Shown one piece after another: positions 27,702-37,900 of a DNA stretch of 64,000 nucleotides; position 1 is the stretch's first letter; every line of letters begins with the position of its first letter. This DNA comes from Flavobacteriales bacterium. Its GTDB lineage: Bacteria > Bacteroidota > Bacteroidia > Flavobacteriales_D > Parvicellaceae. The stretch covers positions 434,001 through 498,000 of the forward strand of contig JACJZN010000008.1 in NCBI GenBank assembly GCA_020635565.1, written 5' to 3'. Position numbers and translations under genes: made by a program. The notes beneath the pieces are model-generated. The model worked only from the letters and a program-made list of their open reading frames with translations. It did no database searches and was not told the origin of the DNA.

Positions 27702-30518
27702 ATGGCAAAGGATAGTTCTATAAGATCAATATTAATAATAGGTAGTGGGCCCATTGTAATAGGTCAAGCTTGTGAATTTGATTATTCAGGATCGCAAGCA
27801 GCTCGTTCACTGAGAGAAGAAGGGATTGAAGTTACGTTGATTAACTCTAATCCGGCAACGATTATGACGGATCCCGTGGTTGCGGATAATGTGTATTTGA
27901 AGCCGCTTACACCTGATTCTATAGAAGAAATTCTTAAAAAACACTCAATTGATGCTGTTTTGCCTACAATGGGAGGTCAAACGGCATTAAATTTATGTAT
28001 TGAGTGTCAGGATATTGGAATCTGGGAGGAATATAATGTAAGAATCTTAGGTGTAGATATTGCTGCTATAGAAATTACAGAAGACAGGGAGAAATTTCGT
28101 AATTTAATGGAAGAAATTGGGGTTGCAATGGCACCCCAGGCAACAGCTAAAAGCTTTTTAGAGGGGAAGAATATTGCTCAAAAGTTTGGGTATCCGCTTT
28201 GCATTAGGGCTAGCTATACTCTTGGTGGGAGTGGTGCTGGATTTGTTTTTAAAGAGGAGGAATTCGAGAATTTATTAACTAGAGGTTTGCATGCTTCCCC
28301 CATACATGAGGTGATGATTGATAAAGCGGTTCTTGGATGGAAGGAGTATGAATTGGAATTATTGCGAGACAAGAATGATAATGTTGTAATAATCTGTTCT
28401 ATTGAGAATATGGATCCTATGGGAATTCATACAGGTGATTCAATAACAGTGGCTCCAGCAATGACACTCAGTGATTCTACTTATCAAAAGATGAGAGAGT
28501 TGGCTATTAGAATGATGAGATCTATTGGAGATTTCGCTGGTGGATGTAATGTTCAATTTGCGGTTAGTGATGATGAAAATGAAGATATAATTGCCATAGA
28601 AATTAATCCACGAGTTAGTCGATCTTCGGCATTAGCATCTAAGGCAACTGGTTATCCAATAGCTAAAATTGCGGCTAAGCTTGCTATTGGATATACATTG
28701 GATGAATTAAATAATCAGATTACTCAATCTACATCCGCACTTTTTGAACCTACATTAGATTACGTCATTGTCAAAATACCTAGATGGAATTTTGACAAAT
28801 TTAAAGGTGCAGATAAGCGACTAGGACTTCAAATGAAATCTGTAGGTGAAGTGATGGGAATAGGAAGAACTTTTCAAGAAGCACTTCAGAAAGCTTGTCA
28901 ATCGTTAGAAATCGGAAGGAATGGTTTAGGTGCTGATGGTAAGGAGCTAAGGAATCAGGATGAGATTCTTTCTAGTTTAGAAAATCCTAGTTGGAATAGA
29001 TTATTTCATATCTATGATGCAATAAAATTGGGAATTCCTTTTAAAACAATTCGTGAAAAGACAAGAATAGATGAGTGGTTTCTAAGAGAGATTGAAGATT
29101 TGATTAATCTAGAGAAGAGAATTGAGAAATTCAATATTAATGATATACCTAAGGAACTCTTGTTTGAAGCCAAACAAAAAGGGTATGCAGATCGTCAAAT
29201 AGCACATTTATTAAGGTGTTTAGAAAGTGAAGTTTTTAATAAAAGAAATTCCCTTGGGATTAATAGGGTTTTTAAGCTTGTTGATACATGTGCTGCTGAA
29301 TTTAAGGCAGAAACTCCTTACTATTATTCTACTTTTGAGTTCGAAAATGAATCTCATGTTACAGAGAAGCCAAAGGTTATAGTTCTTGGTTCAGGCCCAA
29401 ATCGAATTGGACAGGGAATTGAGTTTGACTATTCATGTGTTCATGGTGTTTTAGCAGCAAAAGAGTGCGGTTTTGAGACCATCATGATTAATTGTAATCC
29501 TGAGACTGTTTCTACTGATTTCGATACAGCTGATAAACTTTACTTTGAACCAGTTTTTTGGGAACATATTTACGATATTATTTTACATGAGAAACCTGTG
29601 GGAGTAATTGTTCAGTTGGGTGGACAAACTGCTCTGAAACTTGCTGAGAAGCTGGAGAGATATGGCGTGAGGATACTCGGTACAAGTTTTGAAGCATTAG
29701 ATTTAGCCGAAGACAGAGGAAGTTTCTCTAAATTGTTGAAGGAACTAAACATCCCATATCCGGAATTTGGTGTAGTTGAAAGTGCTGAGCAAGCAATAGA
29801 ATTATCGAAGGAACTATCTTTTCCGCTATTAGTTAGACCTTCCTATGTTTTGGGTGGTCAAAAGATGAAAATTGTTATTAATGAAGAAGAACTGGAGCAT
29901 CATGTAGTTGATATTCTTCGAGATATGCCTGAGAACAAAATTCTTTTAGATCAATTCTTAGGAGGGGCAATAGAAGCAGAAGCGGATGCAATTTGCGATG
30001 GAGAGGATGTATATATTATCGGGATCATGCAACATATTGAACCAGCTGGAATTCATTCTGGAGATTCATATGCTGTACTTCCTCCATATAATTTGGGCGA
30101 TTTTATCATTACACAGATAGAAGAACACACTAAGAAAATTGCGGTAGCATTAAGAACAGTAGGACTGATCAATATTCAATTTGCAATTAAAGATGATGTA
30201 GTGTACATAATTGAAGCAAATCCAAGGGCTTCCCGTACAGTTCCATTTATAGCAAAGGCTTATCAAGAGCCATATGTAAACTACGCGACTAAAGTAATGT
30301 TAGGAGAGAAGAAGGTGAAGGATTTTGAATTCAAGCCGATAAGAGAAGGATACGCTATTAAAATCCCAGTTTTTTCATTTAATAAATTTCCTGATGTCAA
30401 TAAAGAACTTGGACCAGAAATGAAATCTACGGGAGAAGCGATTCAGTTTATTAAAGATTTGAAAGATCCATTTTTTAGAAAAGTTTATTCTGAGAGAAAT
30501 CTCTATTTGAGTAAATAA
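27702..30518 (+). CDS. carB: Carbamoyl-phosphate synthase large subunit, lacking the C-terminal allosteric domain
   Basis: 938 residues from ATG 27702 (a TTG at 27684 is in frame but inside a TAnnTTTG-like box). Two homologous ATP-grasp halves are visible: the first begins SILIIGSGPIVIGQACEFDYSG and the second VIVLGSGPNRIGQGIEFDYSC (about residue 560). Each has an EINPRVSRSSAL or EANPRASRTVPF metal-binding block. It makes carbamoyl phosphate from ammonia, bicarbonate and two ATP for arginine and pyrimidine synthesis. E. coli CarB has about 1073 residues; here the protein stops just after the second EMKSTGEA motif, so the MGS-like domain is absent. No carA is adjacent. Confidence 0.95.
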   Translation: MAKDSSIRSILIIGSGPIVIGQACEFDYSGSQAARSLREEGIEVTLINSNPATIMTDPVVADNVYLKPLTPDSIEEILKKHSIDAVLPTMGGQTALNLCIECQDIGIWEEYNVRILGVDIAAIEITEDREKFRNLMEEIGVAMAPQATAKSFLEGKNIAQKFGYPLCIRASYTLGGSGAGFVFKEEEFENLLTRGLHASPIHEVMIDKAVLGWKEYELELLRDKNDNVVIICSIENMDPMGIHTGDSITVAPAMTLSDSTYQKMRELAIRMMRSIGDFAGGCNVQFAVSDDENEDIIAIEINPRVSRSSALASKATGYPIAKIAAKLAIGYTLDELNNQITQSTSALFEPTLDYVIVKIPRWNFDKFKGADKRLGLQMKSVGEVMGIGRTFQEALQKACQSLEIGRNGLGADGKELRNQDEILSSLENPSWNRLFHIYDAIKLGIPFKTIREKTRIDEWFLREIEDLINLEKRIEKFNINDIPKELLFEAKQKGYADRQIAHLLRCLESEVFNKRNSLGINRVFKLVDTCAAEFKAETPYYYSTFEFENESHVTEKPKVIVLGSGPNRIGQGIEFDYSCVHGVLAAKECGFETIMINCNPETVSTDFDTADKLYFEPVFWEHIYDIILHEKPVGVIVQLGGQTALKLAEKLERYGVRILGTSFEALDLAEDRGSFSKLLKELNIPYPEFGVVESAEQAIELSKELSFPLLVRPSYVLGGQKMKIVINEEELEHHVVDILRDMPENKILLDQFLGGAIEAEADAICDGEDVYIIGIMQHIEPAGIHSGDSYAVLPPYNLGDFIITQIEEHTKKIAVALRTVGLINIQFAIKDDVVYIIEANPRASRTVPFIAKAYQEPYVNYATKVMLGEKKVKDFEFKPIREGYAIKIPVFSFNKFPDVNKELGPEMKSTGEAIQFIKDLKDPFFRKVYSERNLYLSK

Positions 30519-30733
30519 TGATCGCAGGAACATCAGGCCTATACGAGATCTTATTAATTGTTCTAGTAGGAGTTTTAATTTATAATGGTCTTTTAAGAGG
30601 TAAGGTTTTGTCAAAAATTAATAATAATTTAGGAGAGACAAAAAAGAAGAACCACGCACCAAAAGCTGGTGAATATGTGGATTACGAAATCGTTGAAGAT
30701 AAAGTTCATGATAAAAAAAATAAACTGGAATAA
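30518..30733 (+). CDS. Small single-pass membrane protein (possibly DUF4834-like)
   Basis: 71 residues. A hydrophobic helix (YEILLIVLVGVLIYNGLL, about 9-26) is followed by a basic, polar cytoplasmic tail ending YVDYEIVEDKVHDKKNKLE. The ATG overlaps the carB stop by 1 nt, and its 3' end overlaps the start of the YfhO gene by 26 nt, so translation of the three genes looks coupled. The conserved EYVDYEIVED ending recalls small Bacteroidetes DUF4834 proteins; this is a tentative match. No function is known. Confidence 0.65.
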   Translation: MIAGTSGLYEILLIVLVGVLIYNGLLRGKVLSKINNNLGETKKKNHAPKAGEYVDYEIVEDKVHDKKNKLE

Positions 30734-33614
30734 GGTATTGCCACATGTTGTGGTTTTGATAATCTTTCTGATTACTAGCGTTGTCTATTTTTACCCTGCC
30801 CTAGATGGCAATTCTCTTGAAACTCATGATATCATGATGCACAAAGGAATGTCCAAGGAAGTTGCAGATTTCAGGATGAATAATGGAAAGGAGGCATTAT
30901 GGACAAATTCAATGTTCGGAGGAATGCCTGCTGATCAAATTTCTATTCAGCAAAATAGCAATCTATTAAAATATGCTTATTCTGTAATTACATTTGGATT
31001 ACCAAGGCCAATATCAACACTTTGGACATTATTTCTGGGGTTTTACATATTATTAATGTGTTTAAAAGTTGACCCTTGGATTGCGCTGATTGGGTCAATT
31101 GGGTTTGGTTTTTCGTCTAACTTCCTCATTGGATTGCAGGCTGGACACATGTCGAAAATAAATTCTGTGGCATTCATGCCTGCCGTAATTGGTAGCTTTA
31201 TTTATGCTTTTCGAGGCAATTATTTTAAAGGAGGAGTCCTTTTTGCATTTTTCTTTGGAATGCAGTGGTGGGCAAATCATCCTCAAATTATTTATTACAC
31301 ATTAATCGTCCTTTTATTTGTTGGGTTATATTTCCTTGCAGAACATATTCAGAATGGTAAAATCATAGAATTTGGTAAGCGTTCGTTGGTAATGGCTGGC
31401 GCAGGTATTTTGGCATTATTAACTAGCTTACCTGGTGTTTGGGGAACATATGAATATTCTAAACACACAATGAGAGGTGAGAATTTTCTTACCATAAAAA
31501 GTCCTGCAGAAATGCTTAAAGATTCATCCGAATCAAAAAAGGATGGATTGGATTCAGATTATATTCTTGCTTGGAGTTATGGTACTGGGGAAACGTTCAC
31601 TTTTGTCTTCCCGTCTTTGAAGGGAGGAGGAAATAATGATCCCGAACTAAAGAATTTGGAAAATCTTTTTCCATCAAGGGCAGAGAAGTTGACTGAAAGT
31701 ATGAATGAAGATCTTACAACTCTTCAGGTTGATGAGTTGTTTTCACAAGGAGGACTGAATTTAGCAACTCTTCCTGCAACTCAAGAAAGAGGATATTACG
31801 GTCAACAAGGACTTACCAATGGACCTGTGTTTATTGGAGTACTTTTTTGTTTAATGGCTCTTTTGTCATTAATTTTTAGTGATGGAAAATTGAATTGGAT
31901 CCTGTTTGGAGCGATGATTCTTACGATTATTCTTGCGTATCTTCAAATGACAACATTTGTTCTTATCATGTTTACTGCTTTAATTGTTTTGAGCATTCTG
32001 AATAAACGTTTGATCTGGATCATTACAACCGTTACGTTATTGACCGTAATGCTTGCTTGGGGTAAGAACTTTCTTGATTTTTCGGAAATATTTATTAAGT
32101 ATTTCCCTATGTATTCTAAGTTTAGGGCAGTTACTATGATTTTAGTAATTGCTGACATGCTGATTCCTTTGATGGCTGTTTTGTTTTTGGTGAAAGTGAT
32201 AGAAAAACGTGAAGTGGTAAAGGAAAATATTGTAAAGCTTTATATTGGAATTGGTGTTATCGCGTTTGCTACTCTAATCGTTTGGTTAAATCCCGAGGCA
32301 GTTTTCCATGTTCCTTCTGAACTTTCAGGAACTGGAGAGATGTATCAAAATTATTTGAGCCAAGCTCTTGAACAAAATCCTGATTTGAAGACTCAATTCT
32401 CTGCTCAAGTGGGACAGTACTTCTCTGATTATTCAGAGAATTTAAAAGAATTTAGAGTTGGAATCATTAAAGATGATGCGCTGAAAGCCTTAATTCTAAT
32501 TCTAGTTACTTTCGGATTAATCTATTTTTTCCTACGGGAGAAAATCTCGAAGTATGTTCTTGTAAGTGGAGTTGGAGTGATGATTCTAGTTGATATTATC
32601 CCAACTGATCTGAAATATCTGAACAATAAAAAGGATGAGGCAGGAGATTATCACTACTGGGAATCCAACGATGCTAATTTATATCCATTTGCTGCTTTTA
32701 CAGGGGATAATCAAATCTATGAAATGGAAATCGCGGAAAATCCTTGGATTGCGGATTCTGTAAAGAAAAATCTTACAGATCTTAATTCTTCTTCAGATGT
32801 TCCGTTGGATAACAAAACGAGAGAGATTGCGAAATTTTCTGTCTTGAATCGTTTGACCAATTTTAGAGTAGCTAATTTCCAAGGATTAACTTCCGAATCC
32901 AGAACTAGTTATTTCTACAAATCATTGGGCGGTTATCATGGCGCTAAATTGAGAAGAATTCAAGACTTATTCGATTTCTTTAATCAGCTTGAAGTGGAGC
33001 AGATCGTGAACATGATGAATGTTAAATATCAACTTCAGTATGATTACAACGAGAGAAATGAGATGGTTGGCGTTCAAGTATATCCCAACTATAATGCGCT
33101 TGGATCGGCTTGGATTGTGAATGATGTTAAGTTCGTTGAGAATGCTGATGATGAATTGATGTCGATGAAGAAAGGGGGAGGATTCAATGCAGCTGAAACG
33201 GCTATTGTTCATAATGAATTTAGTAGTATGGTAAGTTCTACCGGCCCCAGAGCATCGGACTCTAAAATTGAAATGTTAAGTTATGCCCCAAATAAGATTG
33301 AGTATAGTTTTACAGGCTCAAAAGAAGAAACTGTAATTTTCTCTGAGATATATTATCCTTATGGTTGGCAGGCATATTTAGACGGTAATCCTGTGGATCA
33401 TTTTAGAGCAAATTACTTGTTGAGAGGAATGAACGTGCCTCAAGGGGATCATAAGATCACATTTGAATATTCAGTTCCAGCGTATGAGATTGGAAGTACA
33501 ATTGCTTTATTATCTTCATTAATTGTTTTGATGTTGCTCATTACAATTGGCTACCTGGTTATCAAAGAACACAGATTGGTGCAAGAACCATCTGTTACAG
33601 AGATTGAACTCTAA
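30708..33614 (+). CDS. YfhO-family polytopic membrane protein
   Basis: 968 residues from ATG 30708; the longer frame from 30669 lies wholly within the upstream gene and is rejected. About 13 membrane helices in the first two-thirds enclose a motif set typical of the YfhO/GT-C fold (DIMMHKGMSKEVADFR, MFGGMPADQIS, AGHMSKINSVAFMP). A soluble periplasmic part follows (about 640-930), then a last helix. Firmicute YfhO proteins act in glycosylation of lipoteichoic acid, and GT-C enzymes use lipid-linked sugars; by analogy an envelope glycosyltransferase is inferred. It is followed after 3 bp by a GT1-type glycosyltransferase, supporting that role. Confidence 0.82.
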   Translation: MIKKINWNKVLPHVVVLIIFLITSVVYFYPALDGNSLETHDIMMHKGMSKEVADFRMNNGKEALWTNSMFGGMPADQISIQQNSNLLKYAYSVITFGLPRPISTLWTLFLGFYILLMCLKVDPWIALIGSIGFGFSSNFLIGLQAGHMSKINSVAFMPAVIGSFIYAFRGNYFKGGVLFAFFFGMQWWANHPQIIYYTLIVLLFVGLYFLAEHIQNGKIIEFGKRSLVMAGAGILALLTSLPGVWGTYEYSKHTMRGENFLTIKSPAEMLKDSSESKKDGLDSDYILAWSYGTGETFTFVFPSLKGGGNNDPELKNLENLFPSRAEKLTESMNEDLTTLQVDELFSQGGLNLATLPATQERGYYGQQGLTNGPVFIGVLFCLMALLSLIFSDGKLNWILFGAMILTIILAYLQMTTFVLIMFTALIVLSILNKRLIWIITTVTLLTVMLAWGKNFLDFSEIFIKYFPMYSKFRAVTMILVIADMLIPLMAVLFLVKVIEKREVVKENIVKLYIGIGVIAFATLIVWLNPEAVFHVPSELSGTGEMYQNYLSQALEQNPDLKTQFSAQVGQYFSDYSENLKEFRVGIIKDDALKALILILVTFGLIYFFLREKISKYVLVSGVGVMILVDIIPTDLKYLNNKKDEAGDYHYWESNDANLYPFAAFTGDNQIYEMEIAENPWIADSVKKNLTDLNSSSDVPLDNKTREIAKFSVLNRLTNFRVANFQGLTSESRTSYFYKSLGGYHGAKLRRIQDLFDFFNQLEVEQIVNMMNVKYQLQYDYNERNEMVGVQVYPNYNALGSAWIVNDVKFVENADDELMSMKKGGGFNAAETAIVHNEFSSMVSSTGPRASDSKIEMLSYAPNKIEYSFTGSKEETVIFSEIYYPYGWQAYLDGNPVDHFRANYLLRGMNVPQGDHKITFEYSVPAYEIGSTIALLSSLIVLMLLITIGYLVIKEHRLVQEPSVTEIEL

Positions 33615-33617
33615 TAA

Positions 33618-34916
33618 ATGAAGAGAGTTCTAATCATTACATACTATTGGCCACCAAGTGGAGGTGCGGGAGTACAGAGATGGTTAAAATTTGTAAAGTA
33701 TTTACCGAAATTTGATTATCAGCCGATTGTATATACGCATGAAAATGGAGAATTCCCGAGTATAGATGAATCCTTGGTTAAGGAAGTCCCAAAGGAAGCA
33801 GTTGTGTTGAAGACAAAAATTTGGGAGCCTTATAATATTTATAAGAAAGTCTCTGGAACTAAGGAGCGAATCAATTCAGGTTTTCTGACGGAAGAAAAGA
33901 ATAAATCAAAAGTCGTTCAAAATATTTCTACTTGGATCAGAGGTAACTTATTTATCCCTGATGCTAGAAAATACTGGATCAAACCTTCCGTTAAATATTT
34001 GTCTGATTATATATCTAATAATCAGATAGATGTTATCATATCCACAGGGCCACCTCATTCGATGCACCTTATTGCGTTGGCCCTAAAGAAAAAGTTTGAC
34101 ATCCCTTGGATTGCTGATTTTAGAGATCCATGGACCAATATTGATTATTACAAGGATTTGAAATTGTCAAGAATGGCTGATAATCGTCATAAAAGACTTG
34201 AAAAAAGTGTCTTGACAAAATCTGATTGTGTCATTTCAGTAGGTAGTACATTGTCTGAAGAACTCTTAGAATTAGGAGCGATAAAAGTGAAGACAATCAC
34301 TAATGGATATGATTCAGATGATCTCATTAAAGGTAATGTGGAATTAGATGAGAAGATCACCATTGCTCATATAGGATCATTTACGAAGTCAAGAAATCCT
34401 CAATTGTTATTAGATGTATTAGATGAATTAAGGGCAACGCACCCTACTGTATTCAATCGATTGGAATTAAAATTGATCGGTAAAGTAGACTATTCAATAT
34501 CCGAGGAATTTGCCAGATTAAAAATTGATTCATTGGTGAGGAAAATAGAATATATTCCTCATGAAGACGTGATTGTTGAACAAAAGAAGTCACATTTTCT
34601 GTTGTTGGTTGTTAATGATACTCCAAACGCAAAAGGAATTTTAACAGGAAAAGTATTTGAATATCTAGCTGCAAGAAGACCCATTATTGCAATTGCACCA
34701 AAAGATGGAGATCTTGCTAATTTGATTCTTGAAACGGAATCAGGGATAGTGCTAGATAATTCTAACAAGTCTGATTTGAGGGAGTTATTATTGAAATATG
34801 TTGAGGATAACACTATTGTCAATAAGTTCACGGAAGGAAGAATTGGTCAATATTCAAGAGAATCATTGACAAAAGATCTTGTATTACTTTTAGATGAGTT
34901 AACGAATAAAAACTAA
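33618..34916 (+). CDS. Glycosyltransferase, GT-B fold (group 1/GT4-like)
   Basis: 432 residues. The N-terminal Rossmann domain starts VLIITYYWPPSGGAGVQRWLKF, the classic donor/acceptor glycine-rich loop. Other motifs are ISTGPPHSMHLIAL, IADFRDPWTN and, in the C-terminal nucleotide-sugar domain, IAHIGSFTKSRNPQLLLD and GILTGKVFEYLAARRPIIA (where the usual EX7E region sits). It should act on the cytoplasmic face in surface polysaccharide or glycan synthesis. It is cotranscribed with the YfhO gene and converges on the CHU_C gene with only 2 bp between stops and no visible terminator. Confidence 0.9.
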   Translation: MKRVLIITYYWPPSGGAGVQRWLKFVKYLPKFDYQPIVYTHENGEFPSIDESLVKEVPKEAVVLKTKIWEPYNIYKKVSGTKERINSGFLTEEKNKSKVVQNISTWIRGNLFIPDARKYWIKPSVKYLSDYISNNQIDVIISTGPPHSMHLIALALKKKFDIPWIADFRDPWTNIDYYKDLKLSRMADNRHKRLEKSVLTKSDCVISVGSTLSEELLELGAIKVKTITNGYDSDDLIKGNVELDEKITIAHIGSFTKSRNPQLLLDVLDELRATHPTVFNRLELKLIGKVDYSISEEFARLKIDSLVRKIEYIPHEDVIVEQKKSHFLLLVVNDTPNAKGILTGKVFEYLAARRPIIAIAPKDGDLANLILETESGIVLDNSNKSDLRELLLKYVEDNTIVNKFTEGRIGQYSRESLTKDLVLLLDELTNKN

Positions 34917-34918
34917 TC

Positions 34919-37900
34919 TTATCGTTGCAACAGAATAAATCCATTAATGGACTCTCCTCCTAGAGATTCATCTATAACTTCAAGGAGATAGTAATAGGTG
35001 CCTTCAGATAATGGTTTACCATTTGCTCCAACGCCATCCCAAATGTTTTGGTAAGGATTTTCAGAAAAAATCAACTGTCCCCAACGATTGTATATTTGAA
35101 TGCTGTAATTGTTATTCAATCCTTCTATCGAAAAATAGTCATTAACCCCATCTTGATTCGGTGTGAAGATATTAGGAATGGGTAATTCAATCATGGAAGG
35201 AGAAACAGTTATTTCTATGCATGCGGAATCGATACAACCGTAATTATTTTCAACTACCAAGCAAATATCGTACACTCCTCTGACTCCATAAAACTCTGAT
35301 GCTATTGAATCGTTTACCAAAGTTCCATCTGAAAGGGTGAAAATTGAATTAACAATATTTCCAGGGGAAGCATCTTGAAAAACAACAGTGTCTCCTACGT
35401 AAATTGTTGTTGGATAATAATTGAGTATTGCGGTAGGATATCCCGAATTTCCGACTTCTATTCCAATTATTGAATCCTCGCATCCAAAATTATCTACAAC
35501 AAGCAAATCATAGATGCCAGATCCCAATCCGGAGTTGTCTAAAGTATCTACAATCCCGTTCCAATAATAAATAAAAGGAGAAGAACCTGTAACAACGATG
35601 TTGTTTATTGAACCATTGTTATTCTCACAAGTTTCATCTGAAATAATGATTCCTGTAGTATCAATAGATGGACCATTTACATCCTGAATGACTAAGTTGA
35701 AAATAGTATCAGAACAACCGTAATTGTCAATTACTACTAGATCATAAGAGTTGCTAACTAATCCTATTGTGTCTAGGGAAGTACTATATGTTCCATTCCA
35801 AATGTACGTAAACGGACTTGCACCACTTACAGTAATACCACTGATTCCACCAATTCCTTGTCCACAATGATCATCCGATATTGTTATCGCTGTAGTGTCA
35901 ATTGAAGGGCCCGAATCATCTAAAACCTCAAGATTATTCATTTGACTTGAACAACCAAAAAGATCAGTTACTCCAAGGTCATATATTCCAGAAGGAATAT
36001 TAGTCAGGTCTAGAGATGCAGAAGATATTCCATTCCACTCATACGTATAGGGTGCAATTCCATTAATAACAATTCCAGTAATACTTCCAACACTTTGGCT
36101 ACATTGATCATTTGAAATGTTAATTGAAGTTGTGTCGATCACAGGTCCAAGATTTTCTCCTATTGTGAATGTTCCAATTGTTGCTCCGCAACCATTGTTG
36201 TCGGTGATAACTAAAGTGTATGTTCCTGCAGAAGAATTTAAAAGATCCTGATTAGTATTCAAAACTGAATTCCATTCATATTGTAAAGGTTGAGCACCTC
36301 CAGATACTGATATTCCTGTAATTGTGCCATCCGATTGACTACAGTTTTCATCTGTAACTACAACATTAGAAGTGTCATAATTAAAACTGGTTCCCATAAT
36401 TACAGATACAGGAATTGTGTAGCTGCCAGGACAGAATCCAACATAGAAAGTCGTGTCACTAAAAAGGTTCGCAGTAGTAAAGTTAGTTCCAGCTCCAATA
36501 AAGTTACCATTGAATGGTGCATCATACCAGATGATTGATGTGCCGGATGGTAAGGAACCATTCACATTTGCAATGAGTGTTGTTGAATTTCCACTGCAAA
36601 TTGTATCATTATCTGCAGAAAGCGAATAAATGTTCGCACTGATGTCAAGATCATCCCCGGAACCACCACCAGTAGCACCGTTATATGGAAAGCTTGACAT
36701 GGTTCCAGAGTTTGTGGTACCTCCAGCTCCTCCAGCTACATTAGAAGAAAATCCAGTGTTGGAATGCAAAATCTTTCCGCCTCCACCTCCACCTCCCGGA
36801 CCTTCCGCTTCGTTTATGGTTCCAAAATAGAAGTTTCCTGGTACAAGAACCTGATTTCCTCCATTTCCACCTGCAGCGCTGCATGAAATAGTACCGATGG
36901 ATCCAGAAATTTCGAGAACAATTGTTCCACCGCCACCTGCACCGCCAGCACCATCTTCCCCAGCATAACTGAAGTTTGGAGGAGAATTTGTTGTAACATT
37001 TTGACCATTTTCGCCATTTGCGATAATACTACCAGAACCTATCATATTTCCATAGGATTTAATAAAGACCAAACCTCCTCCTGCACCTCCAGAGCCTCCA
37101 GTATTTGCTGAATTGTTAAGATCTCCGGCTCCTCCGCCACCACCAAAAAATATTTTTCCGGAGCTATAGTCCATCGGACGTCCCCCTCTTCCTCCAACAT
37201 TTCTTCTATTATCGCTTCCCCAACTAGAATTTCCAGGAGCAGTTGTCAGTGGATTTTGATTAGAACCAGAGAAAGTATATCCACCTTTTCCTCCACCAGA
37301 CGATGAAATCCCTGCAATACTTGGTGATTCCAATGCCCATGCTGTATTGTATGAAGGGTTAGGAACTCCAACACCATCCAGGTAACTAGATACGTTACCA
37401 CCATTGGACCCTCCTCCTCCGCCTGCGTTGTGACCATTACCACCTCCGCCTCCATTTGCGGGTGCTCCTTGGGCTCTTTCTGCATTGATAGAGTTATAAT
37501 CGGCTACGTATCCAGCAATACTTTCTCCTTTGGCAGCACCTTCATCGTGGTTATTAGACCCATATTGACCAGCTCCCCAAAATGAGTTCGCAATTTCACT
37601 TACACCGCCTCTAAATCCTAAACCAGATACATTTATTGAACCAGAAGATGATAAGTTAACATCATTTTCACTTTCTATTACGACAATTCCTCCAGAATTT
37701 CCGTCCCACGCTGGAGAGGTAATTTCTGCATTGATAAATAAAGCTTCATATCTGGGAACTCTAACAACCTGTACGTGTCCGGTTGCAGTATAGTTGTTTT
37801 TGAGACCACATCTAAGAACAATTGAAGTGCTATTAGGAACATTAGAAACTTCTGCAAATTCATAATTCCCCGCATTATTATAATTGGTAACGGCACCCCA

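Noticed and set aside
36630..37485. Proline-rich plus-strand frame and Met/Glu-rich minus-strand frames within the CHU_C gene
   Set aside because: They are frame-shifted readings of the glycine codons (GGN/CCN) of the real gene and have no independent start signals.
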